34,403 bases of DNA from Burkholderiales bacterium RIFCSPLOWO2_12_FULL_61_40 (GTDB lineage: Bacteria > Pseudomonadota > Gammaproteobacteria > Burkholderiales > Burkholderiaceae_C), in contig MESI01000075.1 in assembly GCA_001770935.1 (NCBI GenBank), positions 1 to 34,403 on the forward strand, given 5' to 3'. Under the pieces are notes generated by a model. That model was not told the origin of the DNA, did no database searches, and saw only the letters and a list, made by a program, of their open reading frames with translations. The translations under genes and the position numbers were made by a program. Positions 26,750 to 34,403 of the stretch are shown one piece after another (position 1 is the first letter of the stretch; every line of letters starts with the position of its first letter).

Positions 26750-27910
26750 ATGTGTGAGATTTGTGTGAGCCCTGTTGCCATCCCGATGGATTCCCCGCCG
26801 CAGATTACCTTGGAGACCACGCCCGAAGGGGCGTGCGCCGTGCTGCGCGGCCGCTGGACGGCGGCGCACCTGGCCCCGCCCGGCCATTGGGTGCCGGTGC
26901 AAAGCGCGCTTACGCGCACACAGGCGCTGGGGGGTGCCTGCGCCTGGGACTTGCGGGCGCTGCACCGCCTGGACCACACCGGCGCACAACTCCTGTGGAA
27001 CAGCTGGGGCCGCCATTGGCCTGAGCATCTGCACCTGCTGGACGGGCAGCGCGCCATGCTGGAGCGGGTGGCGCGTTTTTCGGTGGCACCGCCGCCGGCA
27101 CAGCGCAGCAGTGCCTGGGGCCTGTTTTTGCAGTTGGGCGCCTGGGTGTTCAGTGTGGCGGACCACGGCGCTGGGGCGCTGCGTTTGCTGGGCCAGTTGG
27201 CGCTGGACCTGGGACGTCTGCTACGCCACCCGCTCAAGGGTCCCTGGCGCGATATCTCGGGCCACCTCTACCGCATCGGCGCCACCGCCATGCCCATCAC
27301 CGCTCTGGTGGGTTTTTTGATTGGGGTGGTGCTGGCCTACCTGATGTCGCAGCAGCTGCGCCAGTTCGGGGCCGATGCTTTCATCGTCAACATTCTGGGC
27401 GTTTCCCTGATCCGCGAACTGGGGCCGGTGCTGGCCGCCATTTTGATCGCCGGGCGTTCGGGCTCGGCCATCACCGCACAAATCGGCGTCATGCGGGTGA
27501 CCGAAGAACTGGACGCCATGCGCGTCATGGGCATCGCCAAGGGTTACCGGCTGGTGATGCCACGGGCCATCGCCATGGCCGTGGCCATGCCGCTGCTCAC
27601 CGTGTGGACCACCCTGGCCGCGCTGCTGGGCGGCATGCTGGCCTCCGACCTGGCCATGGGACTTACCCCGGCCTATTTTTTGACCGCGCTGCCCAAGGCG
27701 GTGCAGTTGTCCAATCTGTGGCTGGCGCTGTCCAAATCGGTGGTGTTCGGTGGCCTGATCGCCTTGATTGGTTGCCACTACGGCCTGCGCGTGTTGCCCA
27801 ACACCCAGAGTTTGGGGCAGGGCACCACGGCCTCGGTAGTGACCTCCATCACCGTGGTGATTCTGGTGGACGCCCTGTTTGCCGTGCTGTTCAAGGGGAT
27901 TGGCGTATGA
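26750..27910 (+). CDS. mlaE: MlaE-type ABC permease with N-terminal STAS-like extension
   Basis: A 386-residue permease of an MCE phospholipid transporter. Residues 14-115 resemble a STAS domain (WDLRALHRLDHTGAQLLWNSW), a role usually held by separate MlaB. The MlaE core follows: GATAMPITALVGFLIGVVLAY, SLIRELGPVLAAILIAGRSGSAITAQIGVM and the EELDAMRVMGI motif. The start could be ATG 26750 or ATG 26786 (MDSPPQ); neither has a good ribosome site. The stop overlaps the next ATG (ATGA). It heads a four-gene operon moving lipids between inner and outer membrane. Confidence 0.88.
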   Translation: MCEICVSPVAIPMDSPPQITLETTPEGACAVLRGRWTAAHLAPPGHWVPVQSALTRTQALGGACAWDLRALHRLDHTGAQLLWNSWGRHWPEHLHLLDGQRAMLERVARFSVAPPPAQRSSAWGLFLQLGAWVFSVADHGAGALRLLGQLALDLGRLLRHPLKGPWRDISGHLYRIGATAMPITALVGFLIGVVLAYLMSQQLRQFGADAFIVNILGVSLIRELGPVLAAILIAGRSGSAITAQIGVMRVTEELDAMRVMGIAKGYRLVMPRAIAMAVAMPLLTVWTTLAALLGGMLASDLAMGLTPAYFLTALPKAVQLSNLWLALSKSVVFGGLIALIGCHYGLRVLPNTQSLGQGTTASVVTSITVVILVDALFAVLFKGIGV

Positions 27911-28716
27911 GCGGCCCCGCTGCTGCGGCAGCGCCCCCGGTGGTGCAGATCGACAAGCTATGGTCGGTGTTTCGCGCCGACGGGGTGGACGCCGTCATCC
28001 ACCAGGACCTGGACCTCACCATCGCGCAGGGCGAACTGCTGTCCCTCGTGGGCGGCTCGGGTGGCGGCAAGACCGTGCTTTTGCGGCAGATTCTGGGGCT
28101 GGAGACACCGGCACGCGGCAGTGTCACCGTGCTGGGCCGCCCCGCCGCCGAGCTGGGGCGCGCCGGGGCGGCCAGCCGGGTGGGCATGTTGTTCCAGCAC
28201 GGGGCCTTGTTCTCGGCGTTCACGGTGCTGGAAAACATTGCCTTTCCCTTGCGCGAACTGGGCACCCTGCCCGCGGCCCTGGTGCGCGACGTGGCCATGG
28301 TCAAGCTGCAGATGGCGGGCCTGGACCCCGCCAATGCCCACAAAATGCCGGCCGATCTGTCGGGCGGCATGGTCAAGCGTGTGGCACTGGCGCGCGCTTT
28401 GGTGATGGACCCGCCCCTGCTGCTGCTGGACGAGCCCACCGCCGGGCTGGACCCCGACGCCTCGGACGCCTTTTGCACCCTGCTGCGCTCGCTGCACCGG
28501 GAGCTGGGGCTGACGGTGGTGATGGTGACGCACGACCTGGATACGATTTACGAAATCAGCACCCGGGTGGCGGTGGTGGCCGACAAACACGTCATTGTGG
28601 ACGCTCCGGTGCGCGAGGTGGTGGCTTTTGGCCACCCCTTTGTGCGGGACTTTTTTCTGGGCGGGCGGGGCCACCGCGCCATGGGTTTGTTGCACACCCG
28701 CCCGGATGCCGTGTAA
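27907..28716 (+). CDS. mlaF: MlaF-type ABC transporter ATPase
   Basis: A 269-residue cytoplasmic ATPase. Walker A is GGSGGGKT, then the Q-loop (MLFQHGALFSAFTVLENIAF), signature LSGGMVKRVALARAL, Walker B PLLLLDEP and the H-loop VTHD. FSAFTVLENIAFPLRE is typical of MCE-system ATPases. It starts within the mlaE stop and powers lipid transport by the MlaE permease. Confidence 0.93.
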   Translation: MSGPAAAAAPPVVQIDKLWSVFRADGVDAVIHQDLDLTIAQGELLSLVGGSGGGKTVLLRQILGLETPARGSVTVLGRPAAELGRAGAASRVGMLFQHGALFSAFTVLENIAFPLRELGTLPAALVRDVAMVKLQMAGLDPANAHKMPADLSGGMVKRVALARALVMDPPLLLLDEPTAGLDPDASDAFCTLLRSLHRELGLTVVMVTHDLDTIYEISTRVAVVADKHVIVDAPVREVVAFGHPFVRDFFLGGRGHRAMGLLHTRPDAV

Positions 28717-28728
28717 AAGGAGAGACCT

Positions 28729-29730
28729 ATGGAAAACAAATCACACGCCCTGGCCGCCGGAATTTTTGTGCTGGCCATGGCCGCCATGCTGGTGGCCATG
28801 GCGGTCTGGCTGACACGCGACAACTCGGACAAACGCGTGTTCGAGATTTCCAGCCGCGAAAGTGTCACCGGTCTGCAGCCCCAGGCCGGGGTGCGTTACA
28901 AGGGGGTGCCGGTCGGGCGGGTCAGCGCCATTGAACTCGACCGCAAGACCGCAGGCCATGTGCTGGTGCGCATCGCGGTCAACGAGAATGCGCCCATCAC
29001 CCAGTCCACCTTTGCCACCCTGGGTTTTCAGGGCGTGACCGGCCTGGCCTTCATCCAGCTGGACGATGCGGGGGAGTCGACCCAGCCGCTGGCCACCGGA
29101 CCCGAGCAACCGGGCCGCATCCCCATGCGTGCCGGGCTGATGTCGCGCCTGACCGAGCAGGGAAGCAGCCTGGTGGGCCAGCTGGAGCAGGCCAGCCAGC
29201 GCGCCAATCAGCTGCTGGCGCCGGACAACCAGAAGAACTTGATGGCGGCCATCGGCCAGCTGGGGCAGGCGGCGGCCCACATCGGCAAGCTGTCGCAGCG
29301 GGCCGAGCAGGTGCTGGGCGCGCAGGGCGGGGTTGGGGCCGGGCAGCCCAGCTTGCCCCAGCTGATGCAAGACGCCAGTGTCTCGCTCAAAAGCATGCAG
29401 TCGGCCGCAGAACGCCTGAGCGCCAGCGCCGAATCGGTCCGGGCTTCGTCCAACGAATTCAAACGCATGTCGGCCCGGATGAACGAGCCGGGCGGCACCC
29501 TGGACAAGATCGCCGAGGGCACCAGCGTGCTGGTGGCGACCGGGCAAACCCTCAACTCCACCCTGGTGCCGCGCCTGAACCGCACGTTTGACGACACGGC
29601 CCGCGCCGTGCGCCAGGTCGGGCAGGTGGCGGATTCGGTGACGGACAACCCGCAGTCCCTGCTCCTGGGTCGGGGGCAAATGCGCCCCGGTCCGGGGGAA
29701 CGCGGATTTGTGGCCCCGCAGGCCCGTTGA
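28729..29730 (+). CDS. mlaD: MlaD-type MCE substrate-binding protein
   Basis: A 333-residue periplasmic lipid-binding protein anchored by an N-terminal helix (about 8-28). The MCE domain runs about 35-115 (GLQPQAGVRYKGVPVGRVSAI, then TLGFQGVTGLAFIQL). A long Gln/Ala-rich helical region (about 135-310) follows, longer than in E. coli MlaD and closer to PqiB/Mce-type tails that span the periplasm. AAGGAG lies 6 nt before the ATG. It should form a hexamer on MlaEF. Confidence 0.93.
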   Translation: MENKSHALAAGIFVLAMAAMLVAMAVWLTRDNSDKRVFEISSRESVTGLQPQAGVRYKGVPVGRVSAIELDRKTAGHVLVRIAVNENAPITQSTFATLGFQGVTGLAFIQLDDAGESTQPLATGPEQPGRIPMRAGLMSRLTEQGSSLVGQLEQASQRANQLLAPDNQKNLMAAIGQLGQAAAHIGKLSQRAEQVLGAQGGVGAGQPSLPQLMQDASVSLKSMQSAAERLSASAESVRASSNEFKRMSARMNEPGGTLDKIAEGTSVLVATGQTLNSTLVPRLNRTFDDTARAVRQVGQVADSVTDNPQSLLLGRGQMRPGPGERGFVAPQAR

Positions 29731-29761
29731 GGCCGAAGGTATCTGATGCGTTATTTTGGAT

Positions 29762-29818
29762 GTTTGCTATGAAAATGCTAGCTGCTACCGCTTATTCTAC
29801 GGGGGCTAGAGGCCTATT
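29762..29818 (-). repeat. palindromic repeat copy D, inside a signal peptide
   Basis: On the minus strand: AATAGGCCTCTAGCCCCCGT, AGAATAAGCGGTAGCAGCTA and a final CATAGC(A). The blocks follow the consensus of the other copies. It overlaps the first 16 or so codons of the lipoprotein gene. Confidence 0.7.
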
Positions 29819-30434
29819 TTGTCTTATATTGTTGTCAGGCCTTGCGGCCTGCGGCACCCTGCAGCCGCCGCCCCGGCCTTGGGTCTACGACTTTGGCCCC
29901 GGCACCACCTCGGAGCAGCCCACCCAGCGCATGGCCCCCTTGCCACCGCTGGCCCTGGCCGGGGTGCAAGCCACGGGTGCGCTGGACAGCACGGCCGTGT
30001 TGTACCGCCTGGCCTACAGCGACGCCCAGCAACTGCGCCCCTACGCCCAGGCCCGCTGGAGCATGCCGCCCGCCGAGCTGCTGCGCCAGCGCCTGCGCGA
30101 GCATTTGGGCCAGCGCCGCGCGGTGCTCAACCCGGCCGACGGCGTGCTGGCCGGGGGCCCGATATTGACCCTGCGGGTGGAGCTGGACGAGTTCAGCCAG
30201 CTTTTTGAGTCGGCCACCCACAGCACCGGTTTGCTGCGCCTGCGTGCCACGCTGGGCCAGCCCGGCGCAGGGGGGGAGAAGCTGGTGGCCCAGCGCAGCT
30301 TTGTGCTACAGCGCGCCAGCGCCAGTCCGGACGCCGCTGGGGGCGTGCGGGCACTGACCGCAGCGGCGGACGCCGCCATTGAGGAGATGGAGCAGTGGGT
30401 GCAGCAAACGGCCCAGGCCACACCGGGCCATTGA
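29769..30434 (+). CDS. ABC transport auxiliary lipoprotein (PqiC/DUF330-like)
   Basis: A 221-residue outer-membrane lipoprotein completing the Mla/MCE operon. The lipobox LSGLAAC puts the lipidated Cys at residue 28. The mature part has PRPWVYDFGP, VLYRLAYSDAQQLRPYAQARW and late alternating strands typical of the YmbA/PqiC family. The ribosome site GAAGGT precedes ATG 29746, but that frame ends after eight codons at TGA 29770. ATG 29769 overlaps this stop (ATGA) and opens the long frame. ATG 29760 and TTG 29727 are alternatives. The N-terminal 16 residues are encoded by repeat copy D; removing 56 nt would restore MRYFGCCLILLSGLAAC. The start is inferred. Confidence 0.8.
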   Translation: MKMLAATAYSTGARGLFCLILLSGLAACGTLQPPPRPWVYDFGPGTTSEQPTQRMAPLPPLALAGVQATGALDSTAVLYRLAYSDAQQLRPYAQARWSMPPAELLRQRLREHLGQRRAVLNPADGVLAGGPILTLRVELDEFSQLFESATHSTGLLRLRATLGQPGAGGEKLVAQRSFVLQRASASPDAAGGVRALTAAADAAIEEMEQWVQQTAQATPGH

Positions 30435-30443
30435 TCTGAAAAC

Positions 30444-31076
30444 TTAACGGCCCAGCAGGGGAAACAGCTTGATCAGCCCGTCGGACATCACTTCCACCGA
30501 CAGGGCCGCCAGGATCAGCCCCATCAGCCGGGTCATCACATTGATGCCCGTCTTGCCCAGCACGCGGGCAATCGGTTCGGCCAGGGCAAAACACAGGGCG
30601 GTCGCCAGCCCGATCACCACACCGTAGCCCACCAGGGTGCTGAGCTGGAAAAACGTCTTGGCTTTTTCGGCGTAAATCACCACGGTGGACATGCTGGCCG
30701 GGCCGGTCAGCAAGGGAATGGTCAGCGGCACCACGGCAATGCTGGCGCCCCGGGCGGCTTTTTCCGCGCCGTCTTCCATTTCATGGGTGTTGGTCTTGGC
30801 CTCGGCCGGCTGGGCGTTGAGCATGTTCAGCGCACTGGTGAGCAAGAGCATGCTGCCGCCCACCTGGAAGCTGGCCAGCGAAATGCCGAAAAATTCCAGG
30901 ATGTGCAGGCCCGCCAGGGCGCTGACGGCAATCACCACAAAGGCGCTGAACGACGACACCCAGATGGTGTTGCGCCGCTGCTCCCGGGAGAAGCCCTGGG
31001 TGTAGTGGATGAAAAAAGGCACGATGGCCAGCGGGTTGACGATGGCCAGCAGGGTCACCAGCGGTTTCAGGTCCAT
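30444..31076 (-). CDS. MarC-family membrane protein
   Basis: A 210-residue inner-membrane protein with six predicted segments. Family features are the N-terminal LLAIVNPLAIVPFF, the repeated VVPLTIPLLTGPASMSTVVIY and the C-terminal GINVMTRLMGLILAALSVE. Transport function in this family is unproven; an older multiple-antibiotic-resistance link did not hold up. GGAG lies 6 nt before ATG 31076. It is convergent with the Mla lipoprotein gene, 9 nt away. Confidence 0.92.
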   Translation of the reverse strand: MDLKPLVTLLAIVNPLAIVPFFIHYTQGFSREQRRNTIWVSSFSAFVVIAVSALAGLHILEFFGISLASFQVGGSMLLLTSALNMLNAQPAEAKTNTHEMEDGAEKAARGASIAVVPLTIPLLTGPASMSTVVIYAEKAKTFFQLSTLVGYGVVIGLATALCFALAEPIARVLGKTGINVMTRLMGLILAALSVEVMSDGLIKLFPLLGR

Positions 31077-31187
31077 GGGTTGCTCCGGTCAGGGGCTGAG
31101 TAAGGTAGCGCATGGTAACGCAGCCAAGGCGGTGTTTCGGTGCGAAAAATTGCCCTGAGAAATTTGCAAATGCGGTATCTTTCAGCC

Positions 31188-31934
31188 ATGTTGACACAAC
31201 AAGCCTTTGCCGCGTATTGGTCCGGTCCGATCGTGGAAGCCAATTTCTTCGTACTCTTGCACCTGGTGGGCGCCCTGGCGCTGGGGTTGATGGTGGGCTA
31301 CGAGCGCTCCTTCCATGGACGGGCCGCCGGCATGCGCACCTATGGGCTGGTGTGCATGGCCTCCGCCGCGCTGACGGTGATTGGCGGCTACTCCCATTTC
31401 TGGTATGGCGGCAACTCCAGCACCCTGTTCACCAACGGCGACCTGTCCCGGGTGATGCAGGGTATCTTGACCGGCATCGGTTTTTTGTGCGCGGGCGTGA
31501 TCATGAAAGAGGGCTTCAACATCAGCGGGCTGACCACCGCCGCCTCCCTGTGGGCGTCTTCTGTGATCGGCATTCTGGTGGGGGTGGGCCTGTATGCGGC
31601 GGCGATGGCGCTGGCGCTGCTCAGTGCGGTGTGCATGGTGTGGATTTCCAAGCTGGAGGCGTGGCTGCCGTCGCGTCAGGCGGTCGCCATCACCCTGCAG
31701 TTTGATCCGGGCTATGAACCCGTGGAGGCCGCTTTGCGCACCATGGCCATCGAACGGGGCTACGACATTGCCGGGGGCACCATCGTCATTGCGCTGGACG
31801 GGGGGGCCTTTACCTGGACCTTTGTGGCGGTGGCGCGCAGCAAACAAAGAATGGTGCCCATTTCCGATCTGAGTTCGGAAATGGCCAAATTCCCCGGGGT
31901 GCACAGCTTCCATGTGTCCTACGCCCGCAACTAG
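31188..31934 (+). CDS. MgtC/SapB-family membrane protein
   Basis: A 248-residue protein. Four to five N-terminal membrane helices include GLMVGYERSFHGRAAGMRTYGLV and GILTGIGFLCAGVIMKEG, the MgtC/SapB hallmarks with conserved Glu, Arg and Lys. A cytosolic ACT-like domain follows (AITLQFDPGYEPVEAALRTM…). Functions reported in the family include growth at low Mg2+ and control of ATP synthase. The start is ambiguous: ATG 31188 (MLTQQ), ATG 31170 or GTG 31140; none has a clear ribosome site. The 92-bp gap downstream holds nothing recognisable. Confidence 0.85.
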   Translation: MLTQQAFAAYWSGPIVEANFFVLLHLVGALALGLMVGYERSFHGRAAGMRTYGLVCMASAALTVIGGYSHFWYGGNSSTLFTNGDLSRVMQGILTGIGFLCAGVIMKEGFNISGLTTAASLWASSVIGILVGVGLYAAAMALALLSAVCMVWISKLEAWLPSRQAVAITLQFDPGYEPVEAALRTMAIERGYDIAGGTIVIALDGGAFTWTFVAVARSKQRMVPISDLSSEMAKFPGVHSFHVSYARN

Positions 31935-32027
31935 GTTTTTTTCAGGCGCAGTGACACGCTGAGGTGGGGCCTGATCTGGCCGGTGCATAGGCCGCCGTTG
32001 CGCCGGTAGGGCCGATGGTGTGGTGCG

Positions 32028-33149
32028 CTAGCGTTCGGTGCGTGCCAGGTAGCGCTTGCGCCAGAACACCACCACCAGTGCCACGGCAATCATGGCCATG
32101 CTGCCCATGGCCCACCAAAAACCGGCCTGCGCATGCAGCAAGGGGATGAAGTCGAAGTTCATGCCGAAGATGCCGGCAATCAGGTTCAGCGGCAGAAACA
32201 CGGCGGTCAGCGCGGTGAGGGTGCGCATGATGTCGTTGGTGCGGTGGCTCTGCGCACTGAAATGCATTTGCACCGCCGTTTCGGCGCTTTGCTCCAGCCG
32301 GCGCACATGGTGCACCACGCGCTCGATGTGCTCCAGCACATCGCGGCTGCGCACCTGCAGCAAGTCACGCTCGCGCCGCTCCGCCTCGGTGCGTGCCTCG
32401 GGCCAGGTCTTGATGGCCTCGATCCAGTCCTGGATGCTGGAGCGTTGTTCTTCGCAAATTTCGTCCAGATGGTGCAGCGCCAGCCGGGCGTCCAGCAGCG
32501 ACGACCAGTTGTTGAAGCGGGCTTTGGGGTTGAGCAGCTCGGCCTGCCAGTGGTCCAGTTGCTGGGTCAGTTCGCGGCGCAGCGCCAGGTAGCCGTCCAC
32601 CATCTGGTTGATGATGCGCAGCATCAGGTCCGCCGGGCTGGTGGGCAGGCGCGCGCCAGCCGCGTGCGATTCGGCGCTGGCGGCTTGCAGCAGTTTGGCG
32701 GCGTAGGCGTCGCGCACCGCGCAGTCGGTGGGGTGCACGGTGAGCAGCACCCGGTCGAACACGGCAAAACCCACCGGGCTGGTGTCGATGCGCCGCAAAA
32801 TCGGTGGCCCCCCGCGGGCCGGAACCTGGGTCAGGGGCAGGCCGGGCTTGTCCAGGTCGGTCTGGCTGTTGCCAGCCGCCAAGCGGCGAAACACCAGCAC
32901 GTCGTACTGTGAGGTGTAGTCGTAGTGGGACGGCAACTGGTTGTTGAGCAGGTCCGAGATGTGCAAATCCACCAGCTGCAGGCCACACAGCTGTTGCAGC
33001 GTGGCCTGGATCTGGGCCTGCTGCACCTCAAACTCCCGTCGGCCGCAGGCAATCCAGACAAAACCCTGGTCGGGAAGCCCCTGGGCATGCAGTGTCGCCA
33101 GCGCGTTGCTTTCGGACACGTTGGCGTTCTGAATCTGGAAAATGCGCAT
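32028..33149 (-). CDS. CorA-family divalent metal transporter
   Basis: A 373-residue protein. A large cytosolic domain with long helices (about 170-310) precedes two C-terminal membrane helices. The selectivity motif GMNFD (GMN loop) follows helix 1 (LTALTAVFLPLNLIAGIF), and the tail is basic (WRKRYLARTER). CorA proteins carry Mg2+ or Co2+/Ni2+; the ZntB subgroup carries Zn2+. GAAGAGAGG lies just before ATG 33149. The nearby MgtC-like gene is on the opposite strand. Confidence 0.92.
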   Translation of the reverse strand: MRIFQIQNANVSESNALATLHAQGLPDQGFVWIACGRREFEVQQAQIQATLQQLCGLQLVDLHISDLLNNQLPSHYDYTSQYDVLVFRRLAAGNSQTDLDKPGLPLTQVPARGGPPILRRIDTSPVGFAVFDRVLLTVHPTDCAVRDAYAAKLLQAASAESHAAGARLPTSPADLMLRIINQMVDGYLALRRELTQQLDHWQAELLNPKARFNNWSSLLDARLALHHLDEICEEQRSSIQDWIEAIKTWPEARTEAERRERDLLQVRSRDVLEHIERVVHHVRRLEQSAETAVQMHFSAQSHRTNDIMRTLTALTAVFLPLNLIAGIFGMNFDFIPLLHAQAGFWWAMGSMAMIAVALVVVFWRKRYLARTER

Positions 33150-33176
33150 GGCCTCTCTTCAGAAAGTTTTACAAGC

Positions 33177-34283
<1,107 letters not shown>

Positions 34284-34287
34284 TCAC

Positions 34288-34362
34288 TTGCAACTGCCGG
34301 AAAAGTTTGTTAAATTCCGTTCCGGGTAGCTTGCTACCTTCCGCTTTTCCTCCCTGAGCGGA
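34288..34362 (+). promoter_or_regulatory. outward promoter with hairpin leader
   Basis: TTGCAA (34288-34293), a 17-bp spacer and TAAATT (34311-34316) make a fair sigma-70 promoter reading rightwards. Just after the expected start lie two hairpins: GGTAG-CTTG-CTACC (34325-34338) and TCCGCT…AGCGGA (34340-34345 with 34357-34362). It should serve a gene or small RNA beyond the window end, divergent from hemB. Confidence 0.4.
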
Positions 34363-34403
34363 GCCTTGATGTGTGACAGCAAATAGGCTTACCACCCCAG
34401 CCC

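Overview
The window reads as chromosomal DNA of a betaproteobacterium, most likely Comamonadaceae (Rhodoferax/Polaromonas-like). The reasons are the high-GC codon use, gatCAB divergent from mreBCD-mrdA, a Mg-type hemB, an mlaEFD-lipoprotein operon, and a short palindromic repeat that I recall from that family. The genus is inference. Most genes are ordinary housekeeping or transport genes, closely packed, with frequent 1-4 nt overlaps.

Layout. 1-91: 3' end (domains V and VI) of a group II intron whose downstream exon is a truncated palindromic repeat. 107-2372: AmpG-like permease and, divergently, an exported M48 metalloprotease. 2532-4319: thiamine-pyrophosphate 2-oxo acid decarboxylase. 4436-6476: KtrAB-type potassium uptake. 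6525-7163: glyoxalase-II-like hydrolase. 7219-8857: a ccdAB toxin-antitoxin module lying between a full xth gene and a second, diverged xth 3' end. 8856-10195: pyrE and a DUF4124 protein. 10197-16867 (minus strand): gatC-gatA-[three foreign genes]-gatB. 17072-21585: mreB-mreC-mreD-mrdA (cell elongation). 21603-26652: TauE/SafE permease, GMC oxidoreductase, Na+/H+ antiporter-like protein and enoyl-CoA hydratase. 26750-30434: MlaEFD-type lipid transporter with its lipoprotein. 30444-34232: MarC, MgtC and CorA membrane proteins and hemB.

The strongest candidate for an undescribed system is the AT-rich three-gene cassette at 11690-15024. It encodes a small HEPN-like protein, a ParA/MinD-like ATPase with the variant P-loop KGGVGRS, and a P-loop NTPase of KAP/STAND appearance. 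It sits between gatA and gatB and is joined without a break: 7 nt after gatA, a 1-nt stop/start overlap, a 3-nt gap, and an ATGA overlap with the gatB start codon. It looks like a defence or conflict module that has become part of an essential tRNA-amidation operon.

A second theme is a family of about 55-bp palindromic repeats (five copies) that reshape genes. They supply stop codons to ampG, hemB and the xth remnant. One copy appears to have landed in the signal-peptide region of the Mla lipoprotein gene, turning its old start into an 8-codon leader that overlaps the new start.
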